Source: Nocardia sienata NBRC 100364
GTDB lineage: Bacteria; Actinomycetota; Actinomycetes; Mycobacteriales; Mycobacteriaceae
Direction: 5' to 3'
NCBI RefSeq assembly: GCF_001613205.1
Contig: NZ_BDBX01000038.1
Coordinates: forward strand, 1-64,000
DNA: 64,000 nt
Shown: one piece after another, positions 9,848 through 18,696 of the stretch
How positions within the stretch are numbered: the first letter of the stretch is position 1
Layout: each line of letters begins with the position of its first letter
Program-made: the position numbers and the translations under genes
The notes under the pieces: model-generated
The model's input: the letters and a program-made list of their open reading frames with translations, nothing else
Database searches by the model: none
Told to the model about the DNA's origin: nothing

Positions 9848-10390
9848 GTGACCGTCCAGTCCGTCCGCCTCTTCGGCGATCCGATCCTGCGAGCCCGCGC
9901 GGCGGAGGTCACCGAGTTCGGCCCCGAACTGCGGCAGCTGGTGACCGATCTGACCGACACCATGTACGACGACGGCGGAGTGGGAATGGCGGCCCCGCAG
10001 ATCGGTGTCGGTCTGCGGGTGTTCGTCTACGACACCGGCGACGCCCGCGGACATCTGGTCAACCCGATGTGGACCGCGCTGGACGAGGAGGAGCAGATCG
10101 GCCCGGAGGGCTGCCTGTCCATCCCGGGAGTCAATCACGACACGAGGCGGGCCATGCGGGTACGGGTGACCGGCGTGGATATGGACGGCAAACCGGTCGA
10201 ATTCGAGGCCGAGGGGCTGCTGGCGCGTTGTGTGCAGCACGAAACCGACCACCTGGACGGCACTCTGTTCATAGACCGGCTCGATCCGCCCGACCGGAAG
10301 CAGGCCATGCGTACCATCCGTGAATCCGACTGGTTCATCGCCGGGCTGACCGTCCGCCCGAGCCGCGCCCTCGCCGAGCGGGACCGCTGA
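9848..10390 (+). CDS. def: Peptide deformylase
   Basis: It removes the formyl group from the first methionine of new proteins. All three metal-site motifs are present: GVGMAAPQIGV, EGCLS with Cys89, and QHETDH with His131 and His135. I chose GTG 9848 (180 residues) because GGGAG stands 5 bases before it; an upstream ATG at 9830 would add six residues of no family similarity. Its stop overlaps the fmt start, so the enzyme that removes formyl groups is translationally coupled to the one that adds them. Confidence 0.95.
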   Translation: MTVQSVRLFGDPILRARAAEVTEFGPELRQLVTDLTDTMYDDGGVGMAAPQIGVGLRVFVYDTGDARGHLVNPMWTALDEEEQIGPEGCLSIPGVNHDTRRAMRVRVTGVDMDGKPVEFEAEGLLARCVQHETDHLDGTLFIDRLDPPDRKQAMRTIRESDWFIAGLTVRPSRALAERDR

Positions 10391-11310
10391 TGCGGGTCGT
10401 CTTCGCCGGCACGCCCGACCCGGCGGTTCCGTCGTTGCGCCGGCTTCTCGATTCCCGGCACGAGGTGGTCGCCGTGGTGACGCGGCCCGACGCCGTCGCC
10501 GGGCGGGGCCGGAAGCTGAAACGCTCACCGGTCGGGCAACTCGCCGACGAACACGGAATACCGGTCCTCACCCCGGACAAGCCCGGCGACCCCGAATTCG
10601 TCGAGGCGCTCATGGAGTTGGCGCCCGACTGCTGCCCGGTGGTCGCCTACGGCGCGTTGCTACCGCCGCGCGTGCTCGAGATCCCCAAGCACGGCTGGAT
10701 CAATCTGCATTTCTCACTGCTGCCCGCCTGGCGCGGCGCGGCGCCGGTCCAGGCCGCCATCGCGGCCGGTGACGAGATCACCGGTGCGTCCACCTTCCGG
10801 ATCGAGGCCGGGCTGGACACCGGCCCGGTCTACGGTGTGGTGACCGAGCGGATCGGGGTCACCGATACCGCCGCGGATCTGCTCGCCCGACTGGCCGACA
10901 GCGGCGCGGCCCTGCTGGAGCAGACTCTCGACGGTGTCGAGGACGCAACGCTGCAGGCGATCCCGCAGCCGGCGGACGGGGTCTCCTATGCACCCAAGAT
11001 CACCGTCGAGGCGGCGCAGGTCCGCTGGGATCAGCCGGCGCTGGCGGTCGGCCGCGCCATCCGGGCGGTGACCCCGCTTCCGGGAGCCTGGACCACGGTC
11101 GGCGGAAACCGCCTCAAACTGGGGCCGGTGGAACTGGTCGAAGAGGCGCTGCCCGAACGGCAGATCGAAGTGCGCAAGAACGGTGTTCTCGTCGGTACCG
11201 CCACCACCGCGGTACGGCTGGACCAGGTGCAGCCGCAGGGCAAACGGATGATGGCCGCACTCGACTGGGCACGCGGTGCCCGGCTGGCGCCCGGCGCGGT
11301 GGTCGAATGA
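10390..11310 (+). CDS. fmt: Methionyl-tRNA formyltransferase
   Basis: It formylates initiator Met-tRNA with 10-formyl-tetrahydrofolate. The 306-residue product has the N-terminal transferase core with FAGTPDPAVPSL, the folate site NLHFSLLPAWRGAAPVQ, and the C-terminal oligonucleotide-binding domain from about residue 210. Start and stop overlap its neighbours: the ATG overlaps the def stop by one base, and the end overlaps rsmB by 4 bases. This marks a tight def-fmt-rsmB operon. Confidence 0.96.
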   Translation: MRVVFAGTPDPAVPSLRRLLDSRHEVVAVVTRPDAVAGRGRKLKRSPVGQLADEHGIPVLTPDKPGDPEFVEALMELAPDCCPVVAYGALLPPRVLEIPKHGWINLHFSLLPAWRGAAPVQAAIAAGDEITGASTFRIEAGLDTGPVYGVVTERIGVTDTAADLLARLADSGAALLEQTLDGVEDATLQAIPQPADGVSYAPKITVEAAQVRWDQPALAVGRAIRAVTPLPGAWTTVGGNRLKLGPVELVEEALPERQIEVRKNGVLVGTATTAVRLDQVQPQGKRMMAALDWARGARLAPGAVVE

Positions 11311-13457
11311 CCGGCTCGGGCGGTGACCGGCCCCGGGGCTTCCGGCGTCACGCAGAATCCCGCCCGGCGGAGTCCGACGCCCCACGGAACGAACCGCCGG
11401 AGCGTCGCGGTGCTCCCGGGCAGAGCGGCCGTTCGGCGGAGTCCGGGCAGGATCGGGGTCCGGCCGCATCCCGGCGGGGCGAGCGTCCGAGTGGTTCGCG
11501 GGAGGGTGAGCGTTCGAGCGAGGCCGGGCAGGGGCGGCGTCCGGCGGGTTTCCGTCAGGGTGAGCGTTCGGCCGGTTCCGGGCAGGGGCGGCGTCCGGCG
11601 GGTTTCCGCCGCGGTGAGCGTACGGCCGGTGCCGGTCAGGATCAGCGTGAGAGTGGTCACCGCTCGGACCAGCGCGCCCGCGGTGACCGGCCGGACCGTC
11701 CGGCCGGTCCTCGCCGAGACCGTCCGGCCGGGGAAGCCCGGGGTAAGCCCGATGGCCCCGCCGGCCGACGAGAACGCCGGGAACGCCCCGAGACCCGGAG
11801 TTCCGGTGAGTCCGGCGGCGAACACGGACAACCGCGTCACCGCGGCGCCGAGCCCGATCGCAGTGCCGGCGGGAGTCGCCGTGCCGATCGCCCCGGAGCG
11901 AGCCGCGCGGCCGGCCCTACCGGCCGGCCCGGCCGCGGCGGAGCGGCCTCCGCCGCGGGTACGGAGCCGTCCCGGAAACGTGAGGACGGCAGCCGCGACG
12001 ATCGGCGCCGGGGACCGGCGCCGGCCGCGCGGGGCCGCGGCGCCGGGAAACGGGCCGACGGTCCGGGCCGGGAACGGCCCGGCCGGGGCAACGGTGGCCC
12101 GCGTACCGGCCGCCCGGCGCGCACTCCGGCGGATCCAGCGCGCACGGTGGCACTGGAGACCTTGCGCGCTGTCCGGGAACGAGACGCCTACGCCAACCTG
12201 GTGCTGCCCGGTCTGCTGCGGGAGTACCGAGTGGAGGGACGTGACGCGGCCCTGGCCACCGAACTCGGCTACGGAGCGTGCCGGGCCCTGGGTGTGCTGG
12301 ATGCGGTGATCGCCGACTGCGCCGGACGTGGGATCGACGAGATCGACGGCTCGCTGCTGGATATTCTGCGCCTCGGCGCCTACCAGTTGCTGCGCACCCG
12401 GGTCGAACCCCACGCTGCGGTGCACACCGCGGTCGAATTCGCCCGCGCCGAATCCGGTACGGGGCGTGCCGGTTTCGTCAACGCGGTGCTGCGCAGGGTG
12501 GCCGAGCGGAGTCCGCAGGAGTGGATCGATCGGCTCGCCCCCGCGGATCCGATCGGTCGCATGGCCTTCGAATACGCCCATCCGATGTGGATCGCGCAGG
12601 CGTTCGCCGACGCGCTGGGCGCGGACGCGGGCGAACTGCCGGAGCTGCTCGCCGCCGACGACGCCCGGCCGCTTGTGCACCTGGTGGCGCGTCCCGGCGA
12701 TATCACCGCCGAGGAGCTCGCGCTGGTCACCGGTGGCGAGGAGGGCCGGTGGTCGCCGTACGCGGTGTACCTGGAAGGCGGTGACCCGGGCGCGCTGGAA
12801 CCGGTGCGGGAGGGCATGGCCGCTGTCCAGGACGAGGGCAGTCAGCTGGTGGCCCTGGCGCTCACCCGCGCGCCCCTGCACGGCACCGAGGGTGGCCGCT
12901 GGCTGGACCTGTGTGCGGGTCCGGGCGGCAAGACCGCGCTGCTCGGGGCACTGGCCGATATCGACGGTTTCCGGGTCGATGCGGTGGAGCCGGCCCCGCA
13001 CCGGGCCGAACTGGTTCGCACCGCGACGCGCGGGCTGCCCGTACAGGTGCATATCGCCGACGGCCGCGACAGCGGCCTGGCCGCAGGCTATGACCGCATT
13101 CTGGTGGATGCCCCGTGTACCGGTCTCGGCGCGCTGCGCCGCCGCCCGGAGGCCCGGTGGCGGCGCACGCCCGGCGATATCGCCGATCTGGTCGCCCTAC
13201 AGCGCGAACTGCTGACCGCGGCCTGGGACCTGGTGCGCCCCGGCGGTGTGGTGGTGTATTCCACCTGCTCGCCCCATCTGCCGGAAACTGTTGCCGTGGT
13301 GGCGGATACCGTACGCCGCACCGGCGCCGAACAGCTCGACGCCCGCCCGCTGCTACCCGGGGTCACCGGGCTCGGCGCGGGCCCGGCGATTCAGCTGTGG
13401 CCGCATCGGCACGGGACCGACGCCATGTTCGTGGCCGCGCTGCGCAAACCGGCATAA
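11307..13457 (+). CDS. rsmB: 16S rRNA cytosine-C5 methyltransferase (RsmB/Fmu) with long disordered N-terminus
   Basis: It methylates a cytosine of 16S rRNA (C967 in E. coli) using SAM. The conserved enzyme occupies about residues 285-716: a NusB-like domain (LETLRAVRERDAYANLVLP), then the methyltransferase with DLCAGPGGKT near 534, the PCTG cysteine at 604 and the STCSPH cysteine at 654. The first 285 residues are an Arg/Gly/Ser/Pro/Glu-rich disordered tail holding two copies of an 18-residue unit (GQGRRPAGFR followed by GER). Relatives usually carry a much shorter tail. The tail looks able to bind RNA, which is an inference from composition. The start overlaps fmt by ATGA. Confidence 0.93.
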   Translation: MTGSGGDRPRGFRRHAESRPAESDAPRNEPPERRGAPGQSGRSAESGQDRGPAASRRGERPSGSREGERSSEAGQGRRPAGFRQGERSAGSGQGRRPAGFRRGERTAGAGQDQRESGHRSDQRARGDRPDRPAGPRRDRPAGEARGKPDGPAGRRERRERPETRSSGESGGEHGQPRHRGAEPDRSAGGSRRADRPGASRAAGPTGRPGRGGAASAAGTEPSRKREDGSRDDRRRGPAPAARGRGAGKRADGPGRERPGRGNGGPRTGRPARTPADPARTVALETLRAVRERDAYANLVLPGLLREYRVEGRDAALATELGYGACRALGVLDAVIADCAGRGIDEIDGSLLDILRLGAYQLLRTRVEPHAAVHTAVEFARAESGTGRAGFVNAVLRRVAERSPQEWIDRLAPADPIGRMAFEYAHPMWIAQAFADALGADAGELPELLAADDARPLVHLVARPGDITAEELALVTGGEEGRWSPYAVYLEGGDPGALEPVREGMAAVQDEGSQLVALALTRAPLHGTEGGRWLDLCAGPGGKTALLGALADIDGFRVDAVEPAPHRAELVRTATRGLPVQVHIADGRDSGLAAGYDRILVDAPCTGLGALRRRPEARWRRTPGDIADLVALQRELLTAAWDLVRPGGVVVYSTCSPHLPETVAVVADTVRRTGAEQLDARPLLPGVTGLGAGPAIQLWPHRHGTDAMFVAALRKPA
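11527..11634 (+). repeat. 54-bp tandem repeat inside rsmB
   Basis: Two nearly identical 54-bp units (11527-11580 and 11581-11634) encode the 18-residue repeat of the N-terminal tail. Weaker related units flank them, with GER motifs recurring from about 11475 to 11625. Confidence 0.8.
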
Positions 13458-13513
13458 CCGCTGGGCGCGCGCGAGTGGCGACGGATTTCCGGACCTGCCG
13501 CGCCCGCGCCCGG

Positions 13514-13519
13514 CACACT
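13514..13519 (+). promoter_or_regulatory. Possible leaderless -10 of the MmcQ-like gene
   Basis: CACACT lies six bases before the ATG, the distance that puts the transcription start on the start codon. The first base deviates from TANNNT, so this is weaker than the other cases in the window. Confidence 0.3.
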
Positions 13520-13525
13520 GTCGCT

Positions 13526-13873
13526 ATGGGTATCACCTGGGCGCACGTGGTCCGGATGGCGACGGAGCTGCCGGAGGTCGCCGAATCGACCTCCTACCGC
13601 ACCCCGGCGCTGAAAGCGGCGGGTAAGAGTTTCGCACGGTTGCGCACCGAAGCCGAGGGCGGTCTCGCGCTGCGCTGCGAGATGGTGGAGAAGGAGGCGC
13701 TGCTGGCCTCCGGTAACCCCGCCTTTTACACCACCCCGCACTACGACGGCTACCCCTACATCCTCATCGATCTCCACCGCGTCGATTCCGGGCAGCTACG
13801 GGAACTGCTGGACGCGGCCTGGTGGCTGGTCGCGCCCGCGCGGTTGCGGCGCGCCCGCGAGCGCGATCTCTGA
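13526..13873 (+). CDS. MmcQ/YjbR-family protein
   Basis: A 115-residue cytoplasmic protein of the MmcQ/YjbR (DUF419) family, whose fold resembles a DNA-binding domain but whose role is not established. Family features are the LPEVAES..TPALKAAGKSFARL stretch near the start, FYTTPHYDGYPY in the middle and the WWLVAPARLRR tail. No ribosome site precedes the ATG; a possible leaderless -10 does. It follows rsmB by 68 bases and faces the leftward oxidoreductase gene. Confidence 0.8.
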   Translation: MGITWAHVVRMATELPEVAESTSYRTPALKAAGKSFARLRTEAEGGLALRCEMVEKEALLASGNPAFYTTPHYDGYPYILIDLHRVDSGQLRELLDAAWWLVAPARLRRARERDL

Positions 13874-13922
13874 CCGTTCTACTCGCTCGCCACGGGGCTG
13901 GCCCGGTCCTCGGGCGCGCCGC

Positions 13923-16073
13923 CTATACGGGGTGGACCTTCACCCAGGTGCTGTTGACCGCCGCGTTACCGGAGATTCGGTCCACCTGTTCCGGATCGTG
14001 CAGCAGGTTCACGTTCGCGCCCGGTACCGCGGCCGCGACGGTCCAGCCGACACCCGGCTCGCCGTGACCCCAGCCGTGCGGGATGGCGACCGTACCCGGC
14101 CGGATCTCGTCGCTGATCTCCACCGGCACCACGATGGAGCCGATGGGTGAGCTCACCGTGACCCGGCCGCCGTCGGACAGTCCGCGCGCGGTCGCGTCCT
14201 GCGGATGCATGAGCGCGGTGCAGCGCTCGCGGCCTTTCACCATCGACGGCACATTGTGCAGCCAGGAATTGTTGCTGCGTAGATGGCGCCGCCCGATGAG
14301 ACGCAGATCGAAACCGTGGTCGCGGTCCGCGCCGCCCGCGCGTGCCTCGTCGAGGAGCCGGCGCGCCTCGGTGACGAACTGTCGCGGCGCCAGCTGAACT
14401 CTGCGGTCGGCGGTGGCGATGAGCGAATGCAGTCGCGGCTGCAGCGGGCCGAGGTCGATACCGCCGCGCGCTTCACGCACCTTCCGCACGGTCACGCCCT
14501 TGCGGCCCCGGCGCAGTACGCCGTGCGGGCCGACCGCGATACCGAGTGCCGCGGCTCGCAGCGGGCTGAACCGGGCGAAGACCGCGTTGAGGGCGCGGCC
14601 GGTGAGCGAGCGCAGTGGGAGCGGCAGGATCTCGGTGGTCAGCCGCGCCATGATCTCCCAGTCCTCGAGTCCCTCCTGTTCGGGCGCCACCGCTCGCGCG
14701 TTGAAACGAATATTGTTGTGCACGCTGAACATGGTGAGCAGGATGTCGAGATCCTCGCGTTCCAGCGGCGACAGCGGCGGCAGGATGATGTCGGCGTGCC
14801 GGGTGGTCTCGGTGATGTACATGTCCACGGCCACATAGAAATCCAGCGAACCCAGCGCCTTGTCGAGCTGTCCGCGTTGCGGGGTGGACAGGACCGGGTT
14901 GCCCGCGTAGGTGATCATGGCGCGGATACGGTCCGGGCCGTCGTCGAGGATCTCCGAGGCCAGCGCGGCCACCGGCAGCTCGAACCGGAACGATTTGTAC
15001 TTACCGGAGCGGTCGGTCCACGCGCCGTAGTTGGGCGACACCCGGCGAGCCAGCGGCAGCAGGTCCACGGCAGGGGTGGCATACATCTGGCCACCCGGGC
15101 TGTCGAGGTTTCCGGTGATCGCGTTGATGGTGTTGACCAACCAGTGGGTGACCGTGCCGGTCAGCGTCTGGCACACCCCGATCCGCGCGTAGATCACCGC
15201 CGATTTCGCGGCCGCGTGCTCGCGGGCCAGCCGCCGGATCGTCTCGGCGTCCACACCGGCGTAGGGGGCGGCGTCCTCGGGTGTGAAACCGGCGACCAGT
15301 TCCCGCAGCTCGTCCAGTCCGGCGCACTGGGTGCGGACGGCGGTCCGGTCGCACAGATCCTCGGTGATCAGTACGTGCAGGACGGCCAGCAGCAGATAGG
15401 GATCGCCACCCGGCAGGACCGAGATGTGTTCGTCGGCCAGGCGGGCGGTCTCGGTACGCCGCGGATCGATCACCACGACCTTGCCGCCGCGGGCGCGCAC
15501 ATCCTTGATGCGGTTGCGGGCGCCGGGCATGGTGGTTACCGACCCGTTGGACACCGCGGGATTGGCGCCGATGATCACCATGCGGTCGGTGCGGTCGATA
15601 TCGGCGATGGGCATGAGGAAATTCGACCCGTACATCTGCCACGCCACGAATTCCTGCGGGAACTGGTCGATCGAGGAGGCCGTGTAGAAATTGCGGGTCA
15701 TCAGCGCCATGCGCAGCGCGAAGGCGTACATGATCGCCGAATTGTGGGCGGCCGGATTGCCCAGGTACATGCCCACCGAATGCGGTCCGTGCTCCCGGCG
15801 CACCCGGCGCAGGCGGTTGCCGATCTCGCGGAAGGCTTCGTCCCAGCCGATGGGCTCGAACTTCTCGCCGACCCGGCGCACCGGGGTGCGCAACCGGTCC
15901 GGATCCTCGTGCAGGCCCGCCATGGCGGTGGCCTTGGGGCAGATGTAGCCCTTGGACAGCACATCGTCGGGATTACCTTCGACCTTGGCCACTTTTGTGT
16001 CCTCGACGGTCACCAGGATGCCGCAGTGCGCTTCGCACAGAGTGCATTGCCGGGCGATGGTTTCAGCGGTCAT
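13923..16073 (-). CDS. Molybdopterin-dependent oxidoreductase (formate dehydrogenase/nitrate reductase-like)
   Basis: A 716-residue member of the DMSO-reductase superfamily, expected to bind a 4Fe-4S cluster and a bis-MGD molybdenum cofactor. The cluster motif is C10-x2-C13-x3-C17-x27-C45. The middle carries cofactor-binding stretches such as GANPAVSNGSV and VIDPRRTETA, and the C-terminal molydopterin-binding barrel has LRSNNSWLHN and IPHGWGHGEPG. There is no twin-arginine signal, so it acts in the cytoplasm. No partner subunit is adjacent, so the substrate is unknown. GGAAGG lies about 10 bases before the ATG. It is downstream of sigF on the same strand, separated by about 196 bases. Confidence 0.87.
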   Translation of the reverse strand: MTAETIARQCTLCEAHCGILVTVEDTKVAKVEGNPDDVLSKGYICPKATAMAGLHEDPDRLRTPVRRVGEKFEPIGWDEAFREIGNRLRRVRREHGPHSVGMYLGNPAAHNSAIMYAFALRMALMTRNFYTASSIDQFPQEFVAWQMYGSNFLMPIADIDRTDRMVIIGANPAVSNGSVTTMPGARNRIKDVRARGGKVVVIDPRRTETARLADEHISVLPGGDPYLLLAVLHVLITEDLCDRTAVRTQCAGLDELRELVAGFTPEDAAPYAGVDAETIRRLAREHAAAKSAVIYARIGVCQTLTGTVTHWLVNTINAITGNLDSPGGQMYATPAVDLLPLARRVSPNYGAWTDRSGKYKSFRFELPVAALASEILDDGPDRIRAMITYAGNPVLSTPQRGQLDKALGSLDFYVAVDMYITETTRHADIILPPLSPLEREDLDILLTMFSVHNNIRFNARAVAPEQEGLEDWEIMARLTTEILPLPLRSLTGRALNAVFARFSPLRAAALGIAVGPHGVLRRGRKGVTVRKVREARGGIDLGPLQPRLHSLIATADRRVQLAPRQFVTEARRLLDEARAGGADRDHGFDLRLIGRRHLRSNNSWLHNVPSMVKGRERCTALMHPQDATARGLSDGGRVTVSSPIGSIVVPVEISDEIRPGTVAIPHGWGHGEPGVGWTVAAAVPGANVNLLHDPEQVDRISGNAAVNSTWVKVHPV

Positions 16074-16269
16074 AACTCACATCACCTTCCGCCGCGTCGT
16101 CGTCGACGCGCGACCCGCAGGAGCGCCGGATTACGGGCTGATCCGGCTGGTCGGTTGCTGGGGGAGAAAAGCGGGCTCTCGAAAGATGGTCGATTGAGAT
16201 GAATACCCACTCATACTCTCAGAGATGAGGGTAGACCGAACGGCGAAGCGGGCACAACAGGTGCGGCGG

Positions 16270-17160
16270 TTACTCCCGCGACGACTGTTCGCGCAACCGG
16301 GCCAGCGTCTTGGCGAGAATGCGCGAGACGTGCATCTGCGAGATACCCATCTGCTGCGCGATCTGCGTCTGGGTCATCGACTCGAAGAATCGCATGGTGA
16401 GAATCCGCCGCTCACGCTCGGGCAGCCCGGCCAGCAGCGGCCGGATCGCCACATATTCCTCGACCCGGTCGAACTGCGCCTCCTCCTCGCCGAGCGTGTC
16501 CAGCAGGGAAGCGTCGGTATCGCGTCCCACCGAGGCGGCGTCGATCGACGTCGGTTGATAGGCGTTACCGGCGATAACGGCCTGGGTCACTTCGTCCGGA
16601 TCGACATCCAGCTCGGCGGCGATCTCCTTGGCCGTAGGCGAACGGCCCAGCGACTGCGATAGCGAATCCACCGCGGCACCGATTCGAAGGTGAGTCTCCT
16701 TGACCCGGCGCGGCACCCGCATCGCCCAGGTGTTGTCCCGGAAATACCGGCGTACCTCACCCATTATCGTGGGCACCGCGAACGACAGGAAATTCGAACC
16801 GCGCGAGATATCGAAACGGTCCACCGCGTGCACCAGACCCACCCGGGCGACCTGGGTCAGATCGTCGAACGGTTCGCCACGGCCACTGAACTTACGGGCG
16901 ATATGGTCGGCCAGCGGAATGCAGCGCGCGATCAACTCGTTGCGCAGCGCCGCCTGCTCCGCCGAATCCGGTTGGGCCCCGGCGAGCCGGACGAACAGAT
17001 CCGCGACATCGTCGTATCCGCCCGCCGCCGACGAGTTCTCCAGCTCGGCGCGGGTTTCGGTATCGGCCTCGGCGTCGGCTGCGGCGGTGTCGGCCTCGCT
17101 CGCCGATTCCCTGTCGTGCTCGTCCTCGGAAGATTCGAGCGGCTTGTCCTGCTCGCTCAC
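16270..17160 (-). CDS. sigF: Stress-response sigma factor, SigF/SigB type
   Basis: An alternative sigma factor of the SigB/SigF group that switches on stress and stationary-phase genes. The 296 residues begin with an acidic tail of about 45 residues. Next come region 2 (LADHIARKF, FDDLTQVARVGLVHAVDRFD, FAVPTIMGEVRRYFRD), region 3 (LSQSLGRSPTAKEIAAELDV) and region 4 (ERRILTMRFFESMTQTQIAQ then MGISQMHVSRIL). Its start overlaps the rsbW stop by 4 bases, so sigma and anti-sigma factor are translationally coupled. No RsbV-type antagonist is encoded nearby. Confidence 0.94.
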   Translation of the reverse strand: MSEQDKPLESSEDEHDRESASEADTAAADAEADTETRAELENSSAAGGYDDVADLFVRLAGAQPDSAEQAALRNELIARCIPLADHIARKFSGRGEPFDDLTQVARVGLVHAVDRFDISRGSNFLSFAVPTIMGEVRRYFRDNTWAMRVPRRVKETHLRIGAAVDSLSQSLGRSPTAKEIAAELDVDPDEVTQAVIAGNAYQPTSIDAASVGRDTDASLLDTLGEEEAQFDRVEEYVAIRPLLAGLPERERRILTMRFFESMTQTQIAQQMGISQMHVSRILAKTLARLREQSSRE

Positions 17161-17579
17161 GCTTTCCCCCGGACCCGACGGAACTCGACCGCTGTCGGAT
17201 ATCCGGAAACCTGCTGATCGAAGGGGTCCTGCCGGGCATCCACCGAATCGGTCAGGGTACGCAGGACATGCCAGCCGAAACTGCGCGCGTCGGGCAGTCC
17301 TTCCTGCGCCGCCACCCCGGCGACCTGCACCCGTAACTCGGTATCACCGATGCTGAACACACACTGCAGGCTCGTCTCGGGCGCCGCCAGGCCGATCAGC
17401 GTGGAGCAGGCCTCGTCCACCGCCAGCCGGATGTCGGCGACCTCGTCCAGCGTGAAATCACTGAGCAGGACCAGAGTCTCGGCGAGACCGCGCACGATCG
17501 GCAACTGTGTCACCGATGCCGCCACCCGAATCTCCACCGGGGCACCGTGGAGCCCTTGTTCCGCCGAAGTATTGATCAC
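17157..17579 (-). CDS. rsbW: Anti-sigma factor, RsbW/UsfX type
   Basis: A 140-residue GHKL-fold kinase-like protein expected to hold SigF inactive until released by an anti-anti-sigma factor. Family traits are the N-terminal VEIRVAASVTQLPIVRGLAE, the N-box-like LAVDEACSTLIG and the late SFGWHVLRTLTDSV. The GTG start has TACACT seven bases upstream and no ribosome site, so the mRNA is probably leaderless. I found no convincing SigF-type promoter before it, although autoregulation of this operon is common in relatives. Confidence 0.9.
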   Translation of the reverse strand: MINTSAEQGLHGAPVEIRVAASVTQLPIVRGLAETLVLLSDFTLDEVADIRLAVDEACSTLIGLAAPETSLQCVFSIGDTELRVQVAGVAAQEGLPDARSFGWHVLRTLTDSVDARQDPFDQQVSGYPTAVEFRRVRGKA

Positions 17580-17586
17580 GCAGCCG

Positions 17587-17592
17587 AGTGTA
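17587..17592 (-). promoter_or_regulatory. Leaderless -10 of rsbW-sigF
   Basis: On the minus strand TACACT is followed by seven bases and the GTG start codon, which places transcription start at or next to the first codon. Confidence 0.5.
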
Positions 17593-17761
17593 TGGGCGCT
17601 TCGTCACAAAGAGGGGAGCGGGGCACGCCCGCGGGCGGAATCCGGCGGGGAAGCGTGGTCGTCGGTGCCGCACGCCTGTTCCGGACGGCCGGGGACACGC
17701 CGTGCCGGAGGCGCCACCGACGAAGGCGGCCCCCGGGCCCGCGCCGCCGGGGGCGCCGCCA

Positions 17762-17767
17762 TACACT
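17762..17767 (+). promoter_or_regulatory. Leaderless -10 of rpe
   Basis: TACACT is followed by six bases and GTG 17774. No ribosome site is present, which supports a leaderless transcript and fixes the start codon. Confidence 0.5.
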
Positions 17768-17773
17768 CCCGCT

Positions 17774-18487
17774 GTGACTGCGTCCGAGCCCACGTTCACC
17801 CGTCCTCCGGTTCCGATGATCGCCCCGTCGATTCTGTCCGCCGATTTCGCCCGGCTGGCCGACGAGGCCGACGCGGTATCGACCGCCGACTGGCTGCACG
17901 TCGATGTGATGGATGCGCATTTCGTCCCGAATCTGACCCTGGGGCTGCCGGTGGTGCAGAGCCTGCTGAAGGCCACCGATATTCCGCTGGACTGCCATCT
18001 CATGATCGAGGATCCGGGCCGGTGGGCGCCGCCGTACGCGGAGGCGGGCGCCTACAACGTGACCTTCCACGCCGAGGCGACCGAGGATCCGGTGGCCGTG
18101 GCCCGCGATATCCGGGCCGCCGGTGCCAAGGCGGGGTTGTCGGTCAAGCCGAACACGCCCATCGAGCCGTACCTGGAGATTCTGCGCGATTTCGACACGC
18201 TGCTGGTGATGAGTGTCGAGCCCGGGTTCGGCGGGCAGTCGTTCATTCCGGAGGTGCTGGAGAAGGCCCGGATCGTGCGGCGTCTGGTCGATGCGGGGGA
18301 GCTGCGGCTGGTGGTGGAGATCGACGGCGGGATCAACGCCGACACCATCGAGCAGGCCGCGGCGGCCGGTATCGACTGCTTCGTGGCGGGCTCGGCGGTG
18401 TACAACACCGAGGATCCCGGCGCGACCGTGGAGAAGTTGCGGCGGCAGGCGGAATCGAGCTGGTCGGCGCATCACCTCGCCCACTGA
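17774..18487 (+). CDS. rpe: Ribulose-phosphate 3-epimerase
   Basis: It interconverts ribulose 5-phosphate and xylulose 5-phosphate in the pentose phosphate pathway. The 237-residue TIM barrel shows all usual stretches: MIAPSILSADFARL, WLHVDVMDAHFVPNLT, DCHLMIEDP, MSVEPGFGGQSF, and EIDGGIN. I chose GTG 17774 from its leaderless promoter; the next start, ATG 17816, would also give a full barrel. It is divergent from rsbW-sigF and far from the tkt-tal operon at 58-60 kb. Confidence 0.93.
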   Translation: MTASEPTFTRPPVPMIAPSILSADFARLADEADAVSTADWLHVDVMDAHFVPNLTLGLPVVQSLLKATDIPLDCHLMIEDPGRWAPPYAEAGAYNVTFHAEATEDPVAVARDIRAAGAKAGLSVKPNTPIEPYLEILRDFDTLLVMSVEPGFGGQSFIPEVLEKARIVRRLVDAGELRLVVEIDGGINADTIEQAAAAGIDCFVAGSAVYNTEDPGATVEKLRRQAESSWSAHHLAH

Positions 18488-18696
18488 GGTCCGTGGCCGC
18501 ATCGGCCCGGCCGCGGCGCACGGTATCTTCCGGCCGACGGGCTGCTGCCGCGAACCCGCCGATCCGCGGTATCGATCCCCTGGGCTCGAATTCATGTCTG
18601 TAGCGGGGGGGTTCGGTCCCATCCTGCGAGATCGGCGAGACGAAGTCGAGCGGGGGTGCCGCCGACCCGGTCCCTGCGGCCAGGACCGCCCAGGGT

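Noticed and set aside
16203..16208. SigF-type -10 (GGGTAT, minus strand) upstream of the molybdopterin oxidoreductase
   Set aside because: No GTTT-like -35 at 15-17 bases; single hexamers of this sort are expected by chance.
18488..18696. Intergenic stretch with a G-run and GGTTC motifs as a tRNA relic
   Set aside because: No acceptor stem or anticodon arm can be drawn, so I make no call.
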